NCBI GenBank assembly: GCA_028565715.1
Contig: JAOXYC010246901.1
Location: forward strand, 1 to 10,252
Length of the DNA: 10,252 nucleotides
Reading direction: 5' to 3'
DNA from: Phoronis pallida
Lineage: Eukaryota; Phoronida; Phoronidae
The translations under genes were made by a program, and so were the position numbers. This document shows positions 1 to 8,831 of this stretch, piece after piece (the first letter of the stretch is position 1; every line of letters starts with the position of its first letter). Below the pieces are notes generated by a model, which was given only the letters and a program-made list of their open reading frames with translations, had not been told where the DNA came from and made no database searches.

Positions 1-905
1 GCTCAAGAACTTCTCGGACACAAACAAGAGAAAGACAAAAATCACATGTGAGGAATCCATTCATTGAGCATTTGAGTGAAGATACAACTTTTCACTTCAA
101 AATTGTGCTGTTTATCACAGTGTCCCAATGTGGTAACCAGAAGCAACACAGCGTGTGGAAATGCAAGGATTGTTTCAGAAGAAAAGCAGAAGGAACTTAA
201 AGGAAGAAGTCATTAGCTCTAAAAATATAAGAATGCTCATGTATATTTTGTTTAAATTTTTTTAAAGGAAGAGGATTTGGTGAGTGAGGTAAGAAAATGA
301 TTCTTTTGACATCAATTTTCGAGTTATTAATGTTCCACTAAATAAAACCGAAGCAAATACAGTCAGTGCATTTACCCAATTTACCTTAATTGTAAGCCTA
401 CGCGACATTCATGAAGTTGCAAATTATCAACTTTTGAGTAATGGTCTTCCATGTGTTTCATTTAATGAAAATTGATCATTTTTATACTTACGCGTTTGTT
501 TGTCTGTTACTAGGCAAATGGTGGAAAAAAGGATTGAATTTACTTTTCAAGACAGGTGGAAAAGGGATTGAATTTACTAGTCAAGACAGTTGAAGACATG
601 TATCTCTGTCCTTGTGACTATTCTAAAAGGATGCAAACAACTACTGTCATGCACCATCCCTTGATACTCGGTACTACCTTGGTGATCTTGGCTGTAAACA
701 GCGTACGGTGGTGAAGAAAAGAAGAAGTCATGAGCACAAATAAAAAAAAAATATGAAAAAGACATGATGAAGTAATTATTTGTTCCTTTGTTACAAAGGA
801 TTTAAGAAATTACCTGGCCAGGAAAAGAACATTTGTAATGTTTTAGTCATTGACCAATCGTTAGAGATTTGAGCATGCATGCCTTTCACTTGAGGAACGA
901 GCCCA
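1..905 (+). repeat. Array unit 1, short type
   Basis: This is the first unit, entered at or near the chosen anchor. It lacks the ~107-bp optional module seen in the long units. It carries a private tandem duplication at 521-589. It ends with the cctggccagg palindrome (813-822) and the gagcatgcatgc stretch before the next anchor at 906. Its first 17 bases match the start of unit 5 (4265-4281), a variant not seen in the other units. Confidence 0.85.
521..589 (+). repeat. Local tandem duplication of ~35 bp within unit 1
   Basis: Two adjacent copies (521-555 and 556-589) both start gtggaaaa, run through ggattgaatttact, and end caagacag. They differ by a few substitutions and one base of length. 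Every other unit has a single copy here (for example near 5716, 7408 and 8495), so the duplication arose within this unit. Confidence 0.85.
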
Positions 906-1287
906 AGCTCAATATCTTTTCGGACATTAACAAGAGAAAGGCAAAACATCACATGGGAGGATGCATTCATTAAGCAGCATTAGAATATTCAACAAAATAA
1001 ATACATGTATCAACAAAGATGAGTGAAGATACAACTATTCACCACAAAATTGTCCTTTTGGTCACGGTGTCACAATGTGGTAACCCGAAGCAACACAGCG
1101 TATGGAAATGCACTATTGTTTCAAAAGAAAAACAGAAGGAACGTAAAGGAAGAAGTTATAAGCTCTAAAATTATAAGAATGCCATAAATAATGAAATTAT
1201 CATTTGTCGCTAGATTTGATATATGAGAAAGTGCATATCCAGAGAACGAACATTCGTCATATTTGAAAAACCATACGATGTAATCGT
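906..1287 (+). repeat. Array unit 2a, 3'-truncated, long type
   Basis: The unit runs normally from the anchor through the optional module (1181-1287). It then jumps back to the caaaacatcacat position near the start of the unit, at about 1288. The module end is followed by ggcaaaacatcac instead of the expected ggaacgtataggaag. Positions 974-1059 are identical over 86 bp to 7821-7906 in unit 8. Confidence 0.85.
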
Positions 1288-1855
1288 GGCAAAACATCAC
1301 ATTTGAGGATGCATTCATTGCACAGCCTTAGAATATTCAACAAAATAAATCCATGTATCAACAAAGATGAGTGAAGATACAACTATTCACTTCAAAATTG
1401 TGCTTTATGTCACGGTGTCACGATGGGGTAACCCGAAGCAACAGAGCGTGTGGAAATGCACTGATTGTTTCAGAAGAAAAACATAAGCCGAGTGAAGGAA
1501 TAGGTCATTAGCTCTATATCTAAACATATTAGAATGCTCATGTTCATCTTGTTTATATTTTTTTAAGGAAGAGGATTTGGGGTAAGAAAATGATTCTTTT
1601 GACATCAATGTTCGTGTTATTAATGTCAACTACATAAAACCGAAGCAAGTACAGTAAGTGCAGTTACCCAAAGATTCTAAATATACCGGTACTCGATGAT
1701 AAACCTTATAAGCCTACGCGACATTCATGAAGATGATGTTACAAAGGATTTAAGAACTCACCTGGCCAGGAAAAGAACATTTGTAAACGTTTTAGTCATT
1801 AACCAGTCGTGACAGATTCGAGCATACATGCGTATCACTTGAGGAAGTAGCCGAA
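1288..1855 (+). repeat. Array unit 2b, truncated at the start and internally deleted, short type
   Basis: This partial unit begins about 40 bp into the consensus. It lacks the optional module. At about 1727-1735 it jumps from cgacattcatgaag directly to atgatgttacaaagg, losing roughly 350 bp that other units hold. The lost part contains the ggcaaaaggtgg and gtaaacagcgta landmarks. The word atgaag occurs at both ends of the missing part in intact units, suggesting a deletion between short repeats. Confidence 0.83.
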
Positions 1856-2901
1856 GCCCAAAATCTTTTCGGACATAAACAAGAGAAAGACAAAACATCA
1901 CATGTTAGGATTCAGTCATTAAGCAGCTTTAGAATATTCAACTAAATAAATCCATGTATCGACAACGAACTAGTGAAGATACAACTATTCACTGAAGTTG
2001 TGCTTATTGTCACGGTGTCATGATGTAGTAACCGAAGCAACACAGCGTATGGAAATATAGAATTGCTTCAGAAAAAACAGAAGGAACTTAAAGGAAGAAG
2101 TCATTAGCTCTAAAATTACAAGAATGGCATAAATAATGAAATTATCATTTGTCGCTGGATTTGATGTATGAGAGAGTGCATATCCAGAGGACGAACATTC
2201 GTCATATTTGAAAGACCATCTGATGCAATCGGCGGAACGTACAGGAAGAAGTCATTAGCTCTAAAAATATAGGAATGGTCATGTTCATTTCGTTAAAATG
2301 TTTTTAAAGGAAGAGGATTTGGTGAGTGAGGTTACAAAAATGATTCTTTTGACATCAATTTTCGTGTTATTAATGTTCCACTACATAAAACCGAAGCAAG
2401 TACAGTAAGTACATTTACCCAAAAATTCTAATTAAACACTCGATAATTGATTCACCTTTAATATTTAAATTGTGATCAACCTACGCGACATTCATGCAGT
2501 TGAAAATTATCAACTTTTAAGTAATGGTGTTTCATTTGTAACTGTTACTAGGCAAAAGGTGGCAAAAAGGGATTGAATAAACTAGTCAAGACAGATGCAG
2601 ATATTTATCTCTTCCCTTGTGGTTAGTCAAGAGGGATGCTAACAACTACTGTCATTCACCAGCCCTTGATTCTTGGCCCTACTTTGGTGAACTTGGCTGT
2701 AAACAGCGTAGGGTAGTGAAGAAAAGAAATCATAAGCACAATAAAATAAAAACTATGAGAAGGTCATGATGAAGTTGATATTTGTTTCTGTGTTACAAAG
2801 GATTTAAGAAATCACCTAGCCAGGAAAGGAACATTTGTAAGTCATTAACCAATCGTAAGATATTCTAGCAGGCATGCGTATCTTTTGAGGAAGGAGCCCA
2901 A
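1856..2901 (+). repeat. Array unit 3, long type, near full length
   Basis: At 1046 bp this is one of the three most complete units. The optional module lies at about 2127-2233, between 44-bp direct repeats at 2083-2126 and 2234-2277. Positions 1904-1978 are identical over 75 bp to 6731-6805 in unit 7. Positions 2425-2502 are identical over 78 bp to 5582-5659 in unit 5. The unit therefore shares different blocks with different distant units. Confidence 0.88.
2127..2233 (+). repeat. Optional ~107-bp module, reference copy in unit 3
   Basis: The module starts near gcataaataatgaaattatc and contains gtgcatatccagaggacgaa and gatgcaatcg. It sits between two 44-bp direct repeats (2083-2126 and 2234-2277) that begin ggaac and end gaatg, giving a 151-bp period. 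Other copies lie at about 1181-1287, 3081-3180 (diverged), 5381-5470 (partial), 6946-7053, 8027-8135 and 9101-9210. It is absent from units 1, 2b and 6, where only one copy of the flanking repeat remains. That is what deletion between the direct repeats would leave. Confidence 0.85.
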
Positions 2902-3305
2902 GCTCAAATCCATGTATCGACAAAGAATGAGTGAAGAAACAACTATTCACTGAAATTGTGCTTATGTCACGACATGGTTACCCCAAGCAACAGAGCGTAT
3001 GGAAATGCACTGATTTTTTTCAGAAGAAAAACAGAAGGAACATAAAGGAAGAAGTCGTTAGCTCTAATATGATAAGAATTCCATAAATAATGCAATTATC
3101 GCTGTGTTGCAAAGGATTTGATGTATGAGAGAGAACAAATATTCGACATATTTGAGAAATCATACGATGCAATCGTCGAAAGAAATTATAATATTAATAT
3201 GAGTAAATAATGTTCATTTTGTTGAAAGTTCTCAAAGGAAGAGGATATGGCGAGTTAGAAAAATGATTCTTTTGACATAAATTTTCGTGTTATTAATTTT
3301 CCACT
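2902..3305 (+). repeat. Array unit 4, left part
   Basis: About 85-90 bp are missing just after the anchor, where gctcaa is followed at once by atccatgtatcgac. A divergent optional module lies at about 3081-3180, and the sequence after it is more degraded than elsewhere. The unit runs to ttattaattttccact, where every other unit continues acataaaacc, and is then replaced by unrelated DNA. Positions 2906-2963 match 5893-5950 of unit 6 over 58 bp. Confidence 0.83.
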
Positions 3306-3400
3306 TGCGGCTTGCTTGTGCCTCGGATGAGCTTGTCAATTGGGGTCCATGCCCGGGTTCATGGTTGCTCTTGAGGTGACTTCCGCCTCTAGAGTATGAC

Positions 3401-3453
3401 CGATATCATAAAAACTAACATATGTGTATGTGAAATATTGTTGTATGATATCG
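3401..3453. repeat. Perfect 10-bp inverted repeat
   Basis: The left arm cgatatcata (3401-3410) is the exact reverse complement of the right arm tatgatatcg (3444-3453), with a 33-nt AT-rich spacer. It could form a hairpin or mark a short element end, but no target duplication is obvious. Confidence 0.7.
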
Positions 3454-3872
3454 ACAGGCCCTACCTTTGTTCAGGATGATATGGGATTGACGATTTCGAT
3501 GAAAAAATCAAAAACGGAGCGGAAAAGCATGCGCACCATGTCGAAATCAGATGGCGCAAATATCCGTAAGCAGCAAATTTCACATGTTTGACAAAATTGA
3601 TACATTCAAACAAGACAGCGACCATAAGAGGTAGTTTGGCGAAAAGTCTTGAAAAGAGACACGGGAATAATCATCAATTTGGAATGTCGACATCGATCTT
3701 CTTTCTTAGCAGAAGTTTTTGTAGTTCTCAGTATTACATTGTTGCTTTTGCACAGCATTTTCGGGCAAAATAGAATTACACATAAATAGTTGTTTACTTT
3801 CCAGTAGGCCTACATTTCATATTTTGAAACAAAAATGAGTTCATGGGAAAGAGAACTGAAACTCTTATAGGC

Positions 3873-4113
3873 TATTGGTAACACTTTTTGTCATCAGATA
3901 ATAATACAACCTGCAATGCATCGGTTAGTTGCTACCGAGAATATAAGACATTATCAGGTATTGGTAACACTTGTTGTCATCACGATGGATAGATAAGAGG
4001 GTGATGTTCTTGTTTAAAATACCCTCCTTCAAGACAGTCGCAGCTTAGGCAATAATACAACCCATGCATCGGTTAGTTGCTACCGAGAATATAAGACATT
4101 ATCAGGTATTGGT
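3873..4113 (+). repeat. Nested local direct repeats (A-B-A'-C-B' order)
   Basis: A 24-bp word, tattggtaacac followed by ttttt or ttgtt and gtcatca, occurs at 3873-3896 and 3959-3982 with one mismatch (period 86). A longer block starting aataatacaacc and ending atcaggtattggt occurs at 3900-3965 and 4051-4113, nearly identical (period about 150). The two repeats interleave, with a unique stretch at about 3983-4050 between A' and B'. Confidence 0.88.
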
Positions 4114-4142
4114 CAGCGGGAATGTGGAAATCAGGCTGCCGT

Positions 4143-4264
4143 GGATTTAAGAATTAACTTGGCCAGGAAAGGAACATTTACTAACGTTTTAGTCATTAAC
4201 TAATCTTTAGAGGTTCGAGCAAATGTACATATATACATGCATATCATTTGAGGAAGTAGCCCAA
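4143..4264 (+). repeat. Array unit 4, right end
   Basis: Array sequence resumes at ggatttaagaa, followed by a diverged form of the cctggccagg palindrome (acttggccagg), gttttagtcattaac, and the run up to the next anchor at 4265. This confirms that 3306-4142 is internal to the array. Confidence 0.83.
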
Positions 4265-4559
4265 GCTCAAGAACTTCTCGGAAAAAACTAAGAGAAATAC
4301 AAAAATCACATGCGATGATGCATTCATTGAACAGCCTTAGAATATTCAACAAAATAAATCCATATATCAACACAGATGAATGAGGATACAACTATTCACT
4401 TCAAAATTGTGCTTTTTGTCACGGTGCCCCAATGTGGTAACCCGAAGCAACACAGCGTATGGAAATGCACTGATTGTTTCAGAAGAAAAACAGAAGGAAC
4501 GTAAAGGAAGAAGTAATTAGCTCTAAAAATATAAGAATGCTTGTGTTTATTTTGTTTAA
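4265..4559 (+). repeat. Array unit 5, left part
   Basis: This is typical unit sequence from the anchor through gaagcaacacagcgta and the agctctaaaaatataagaatg word, with no optional module following it. Similarity ends after ttattttgtttaa at about 4559, where unit 1 continues atttttttaaaggaag. The next 820 bp are foreign. Confidence 0.85.
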
Positions 4560-4883
4560 TTTGAGTAAGAGTGAGAATCATAATGAACCAATGAAAAGTG
4601 AGAATGACACAAGTAAAAACCAATACGAACCATTGAGGATAAGTACGATGTGACACGGACTGAGTCCGAATCAATGCGATACACAAAGATTAAGAACAAA
4701 ACAAGACGTTAAAATTCGAAAGTGCGCTTCCCATGGCAGGTCGCTCTACATTCCCAAGAGGAGTACTCTTTCTTGAGCCAAATTTCTATTTTTTTTTAAA
4801 GTTGCGATAGTTTCTGAAAGAGCGCCCTTGTAGAAATAAGCAAAACGCCTGAAATAATCAGTTTTGTCAAGATGTTAGGTGTA

Positions 4884-4901
4884 GATACCGGTACCGGTAT
4901 C
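4884..4901. repeat. Perfect 18-bp palindrome
   Basis: The sequence gataccggtaccggtatc reads the same on both strands. It lies near the centre of the non-array block, just before a second inverted repeat. It could form a cruciform or bind a dimeric protein. No function is shown. Confidence 0.9.
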
Positions 4902-4908
4902 ACAACTT

Positions 4909-4947
4909 CCCCAAGGTTGTCGACAATAGGCGTAGACGACCTTGGGG
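4909..4947. repeat. Hairpin: 13-bp inverted repeat with one G-T pair
   Basis: The arm ccccaaggttgtc (4909-4921) pairs with gacgaccttgggg (4935-4947) at 12 of 13 positions, the last being a G-T wobble in RNA. The loop is 13 nt. The stem is GC-rich in an AT-rich setting, so it would be stable in single-stranded DNA or RNA. Confidence 0.85.
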
Positions 4948-5059
4948 GTAGGCCTAATGTTTTCTTACGAGGCATAACGAATGTTGACCCACGGAATATT
5001 ATTTTGAAACTGACAAATGATGCGAATAAACCTTGTTTTAATAAATATCACGACGTATC

Positions 5060-5380
5060 GTCTATCGTACACATTCGTATTGATTCGCACTGATTCGTAT
5101 CAATTCCCATCGCTTCTCATTAAATCCTATTGGCTGTCATCTCTATCGTATCTAATCTCATCGCGCGCGTGCTGAGTTCGTGTCTCAAACGTATCTATTC
5201 CTATCAGTGCCGTGTTCGATCGTACTGCGTCGTGTTGCTTCGTGTTGACACAGACATCGTAGCGGTTCGCAGGTTTTGTCGTGTTACATCGTATTCGTTC
5301 GTATTCAGGGTGAGAACCAACACGAATCTTCAAATAAAAATGAAAAATTCGTTTCGATTCGCATGCGATCTATTCCTATT
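5060..5380. repeat. Degenerate ~10-bp tandem repeat array (right end of foreign block)
   Basis: From about 5070 the sequence can be cut every ten bases into related words: attcgtattg, attcgcactg, attcgtatca, attcccatcg, and further on tgttgcttcg, gttacatcgt and attcgttcgt. The spacing holds well while the words drift. The register explains the open frames on both strands in this stretch. Confidence 0.7.
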
Positions 5381-5796
5381 GTCATTTGTCGCTAGATTTG
5401 ATTATGAGAGAGTGCATATCCATAGAACGAACATTCGTCATAATTGAAAAACCAGCCGATGCAATCGTCCGAACGTATAGGAAGAAGTCATTAGCTCTAA
5501 AAATATAGGAATGGTCATGTTCATTTCGTTAAAATGTTTTAAAGGAAGAGAATTATGTACAGTAAGTACATTTACCCAAAGATTCTAATTAAACACTCGA
5601 TAATTGATTCACCTTTAATATTTAAATTGTGATCAACCTACGCGACATTCATGCAGTTGCAAATTATCAACTTTTAAGTAATGTGGTGTTTCATTTGTTA
5701 CTGTTGCTAGGCAAAAGGTGGCAAAAAGGGATTGAATAAACTAGTCAAGACAAGAGACTCGAGCAGGCATGCGTATCTCTTGAGGAAGGAGCCCAA
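5381..5796 (+). repeat. Array unit 5, right part, twice deleted
   Basis: Array sequence resumes inside the optional module at gtcatttgtcgctag. About 90 bp are missing near 5555, where ggaagagaatt runs straight into atgtacagtaagtac. About 275 bp are missing near 5752, where agtcaagaca joins agagactcgagcaggcatg. Positions 5582-5659 are identical over 78 bp to unit 3 (2425-2502). Confidence 0.85.
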
Positions 5797-6682
5797 TCTC
5801 AAGATCTCAGTTTTCGGACATAAACAAGAGAAAGACAAAACATCACATGCGTGGTTGCATTCATTGAGCAGCCTTAGAATATTCCACAAAATAAATCCAT
5901 GTATCGACAAAGAATGAGTGAAGAAACAACTATTCACTGAAATTGTGCTTTTTGTCATGTGGTAACCCGAAGCAACACAGCGTATGGAAATGCACTGATT
6001 GTTTCAGAAGAAAAACAGAAGAAACGTAAAGGAAGAAGTCATTCGCTCTACGTAGGAATGGTCATGTTCATTTTGTTTAAATGTTTTAAAGGAAGAGGAT
6101 TTTGTGAGTGAGGTAAGAAAAATGAGTCTTTTGACATCAATTTTCGTGTTACTAATGTTCCACTACATAAAACTGAAGCAAGTACAGTAAGTGCATTTAC
6201 CCAAAGATTCTAAATAATCACTCAATAATGATTTACATTCATGAAGTTGCAAATTATCAACTTTTGAGTAATGGTCTAGCTTCCATGTTTTCCGGCCATT
6301 TATGAAAATTGATCATTTTTATTTACGCGTTGGTCTGTCTGTTACTAGGCAAAACGTGGCAAAAAAAAGGATTGAATTTACTACTCAAGACAGTTGAAGA
6401 TTTGTATCTCTTCCCTTTTGATTATTCAAAAAGGATGCTAACAACTACTATCATTCACCATCCCTTGATACTTTGTACTACCTTGGTGATCTTGGCTGTA
6501 AACAGCGTACGGTAGTGAAGAAAAGAAGTCATGAGCACATTGAAAAAAATATGAGAAAGACATGATGAAGTTATTATTCATTCATGTGTTACAAAGGATT
6601 TAAGAAATTTATAACGTTTTAGTCATTAACCAATCGGTACAGATTCGAGCATGCATGCGTATCACTTAAGGATGAAGCCCAA
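5797..6682 (+). repeat. Array unit 6, short type
   Basis: This unit is 886 bp long. The optional module is absent: the cattcgctcta word runs directly to cgtaggaatggtcatg near 6045-6065. A small deletion near 6609 removes the cctggccagg palindrome, so taagaaattt is followed by ataacgttttag. Positions 5893-5950 match unit 4 (2906-2963). Confidence 0.88.
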
Positions 6683-7754
6683 GCTCAAGATCTTTTCGGA
6701 CATAAACAAGAGAAAGACCAAACATCACATGTTAGGATTCAGTCATTAAGCAGCTTTAGAATATTCAACTAAATAAATCCATGTATCGACAACGAACTAG
6801 TGAAGATACAACTATTCACTGAAATTGTGCTTATTGTCACGCTGTCTTGATGTGGTAACCCGACGCAACACAGCGTGTGGAAAGCACTGATTGTTTCAGA
6901 AGGTCCGTAAAGGAAGAAGTCATAAGCTCTAAAATTATAAGAACGCCATAAATAATGAAATGATCATTTGTCACTGGATTTGATGCTAGAGAGAGTGCAT
7001 ATCCAGAGGACGAACATTCGTCATATTTGAAAAACCATCCGATGCAATCGTCGGAACGTATAAGAACAAGTCATTAGCTCTAAAAATATAGGAATGGTCA
7101 TGTTCATTTCGTTAAAATATGTTAAAGGAAGAGGATTTGGTGAGTGAGGTAACAAAAAAGATTCTTTTGACATCAATTTTCGTGTTACTAATGCTCCACT
7201 ACATAAAACCGAAGCAAGTACAGTAAGTACATTTACCCAGAGATTCTAATTAAACACTCGATGATTGATTTACCTTACTTGTAAACCAATGCGACATTAA
7301 TGAAGTTGCAAATTATTAACTTTTGGGTTATGGTCTTCCATGTGTTTCATATATGAAAATTGATCATTTTTACTTACGCGTTGGTTTGTCTGTTACTAGG
7401 CAAAGTGTGGCAAAAAAGGATTTGATTTACTATTCAAGACAGTTGAAGAATTTGTATCTCTTCCCTTGTGGTTAGTCAAGAGGGATGCTAACAACTACTG
7501 TCATGCACCATCCCTTGATTCTAGGCCCTACCTTGGTGATCTTGACTGTAAACAGCGTACGGTAGTGAAGAAAAGAAGTCATGAGCACAATGAAAAATTA
7601 TGATAAAGACATAATGAAGTTATTATTTGTTCATGTTTTACAAGGGATTTAAGAAATTACCTGGCCAGGAAAGGAAACACTTGTAACGTTTTAGTCATTA
7701 ACCAATCGTTAGATATCCGAGAATGCATGCGTATCACTTGAGGAAGTAGCCCAA
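6683..7754 (+). repeat. Array unit 7, long type, full length
   Basis: At 1072 bp this is a good reference copy with all landmarks in order. The optional module is at about 6946-7053. The palindrome gacgaacattcgtc is at 7009-7022 and cctggccagg at 7660-7669. Positions 6731-6805 are identical to unit 3 (1904-1978). Confidence 0.92.
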
Positions 7755-8831
7755 GCTCAAGATCTTTTCGGACATAACACGAGAAAGACTAAACATCACA
7801 TTCGAGGATGCATTCATTGAGCAGCATTAGAATATTCAACAAAATAAATACATGTATCAACAAAGATGAGTGAAGATACAACTATTCACCACAAAATTGT
7901 CCTTTTGTCACGGTGTCATGATGTGGTAACCCGAAGCAACACAGCGTATGGAAATGCACTAACTGTTTCAGAAGAAAAACAAACGGAACGTAAAGGAAGA
8001 ATTCATTAGCTCTATAATTTATGAATGCCATAAATAATGAAATTATCATTTGTCGCTGGATTTGATGTATGAGAGAGTGCATATCCAGAGGACGAACATT
8101 CGTCATATTTGAAAGAACATCCGATGCAATAGTCGGAACGTACGTATAGGAAGAAGGCATTAGCTCTAAAAATATAGGAATGGTCATGTTCATTTCGTTA
8201 AAATGTTTTAAAGGAAGAGTATTAGGTGAGTGAGGTAAGAAAAATGATTCTTTTGACATCAATTTTCACGTTATCAATGTTCTACTACAAAAAAACGAAG
8301 CAAACACAGTAGTATTTACCCAAAGCTTCTAAATATACCGGTACTCGATGATTTACCTTATTGTTAGCCTACGCGACATTCATGAAGTTGCAAATTATCA
8401 TCTTTTGAGTAATGGTCTTCCATGTGTTTCATTTACGAAAATTGATCATTTTTACTTACGCGTTGCATGGTTTGTCTGTTACTAGGCAAAAGGTGACAAA
8501 AAAGAATTCAATTTACTAGTCAAGACAGTTGTATCTATTCCCTTGTGGTTTGTCAAGAGGGATGCTATCAACTACTGTCATTCACCATCCCTTGATTCTT
8601 GGCCCTACCTTGATGATCTTAGCTGTAAACAGCGTAGGGTAGTGAAGAAAAGAAGTCATGAGCACAATGAAACAATAATGAGAAAGACATGATGAAGTTA
8701 TTATTTGTTCATGTGTTACAAAGGATTTAAGAAATTACCTGGCCAGGAAAGGAACACTTGTAACGTTTTAGTTATTAACCAATCGTTAGATATCCGAGAA
8801 TGCATGCGTATCACTTGAGGAAGGGGCCCAA
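7755..8831 (+). repeat. Array unit 8, long type, full length
   Basis: At 1077 bp this is also a complete reference copy. The optional module is at about 8027-8135, gacgaacattcgtc at 8091-8104 and cctggccagg at 8738-8747. A - strand open frame of 126 residues (7882-8262) spans its first half, but its counterparts in other units are broken. Positions 7821-7906 are identical over 86 bp to unit 2a (974-1059). Confidence 0.92.

Larger units (their letters stand above)
3306..4142. other. Non-array block replacing the middle of unit 4, without recognisable gene
   Basis: Array similarity stops after ccact at 3305 and resumes at ggatttaag at 4143. In intact units these points are about 415 bp apart, and that part is missing here, so the block replaces array sequence rather than simply splitting it. 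Its first ~95 bp are richer in G and C than the surroundings. It also holds a perfect 10-bp inverted repeat and a nested set of direct repeats (3873-4113). The longest + frame (3588-3773, 61 residues) shows no known motif. I do not recognise the block as a named element. Confidence 0.72.
4560..5380. mobile_element. Candidate foldback-like element with decamer-periodic ends
   Basis: Unit 5 is interrupted here by unrelated DNA. The left flank (about 4561-4725) and the right flank (about 5060-5380) both show a degenerate ~10-bp periodicity. The left side contains words such as aatacgaacc, agtacgatgt and gaatcaatgcgatac. The reverse complement of the right side contains gatacgaatc, agtgcgaatc, aatacgaatg and aatacgatgtaacacg. 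The two arrays therefore look like degenerate inverted copies around a core at about 4726-5059. Foldback-type transposons are known to have long inverted ends built from short tandem repeats. I see no transposase and no clear target duplication. The open frames inside (4872-5093, 5130-5447 + and 5127-5333 -) have no recognisable motif, and several follow the decamer repeats. Confidence 0.5.

Noticed and set aside
3588-3773. 61-residue + strand frame in the non-array block
   Set aside because: It is short, with no recognisable domain or codon bias, and is within chance expectation.
4151-4222. tRNA-like or SINE promoter (tggccaggaaagg as A box and ggttcgagc as B box)
   Set aside because: The B-box-like word is imperfect and occurs in one unit only. 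The spacing is too long for a tRNA, and no cloverleaf can be formed.
4872-5093. 73-residue + strand frame as a gene
   Set aside because: It covers the palindrome, the hairpin and the start of the decamer repeats, and has no known motif, signal peptide or clear homology.
5130-5447. 105-residue + strand frame as a gene
   Set aside because: Its length comes from the decamer-periodic repeats, which leave few stops, and it ends inside ordinary array sequence. The opposite strand is open over the same stretch.
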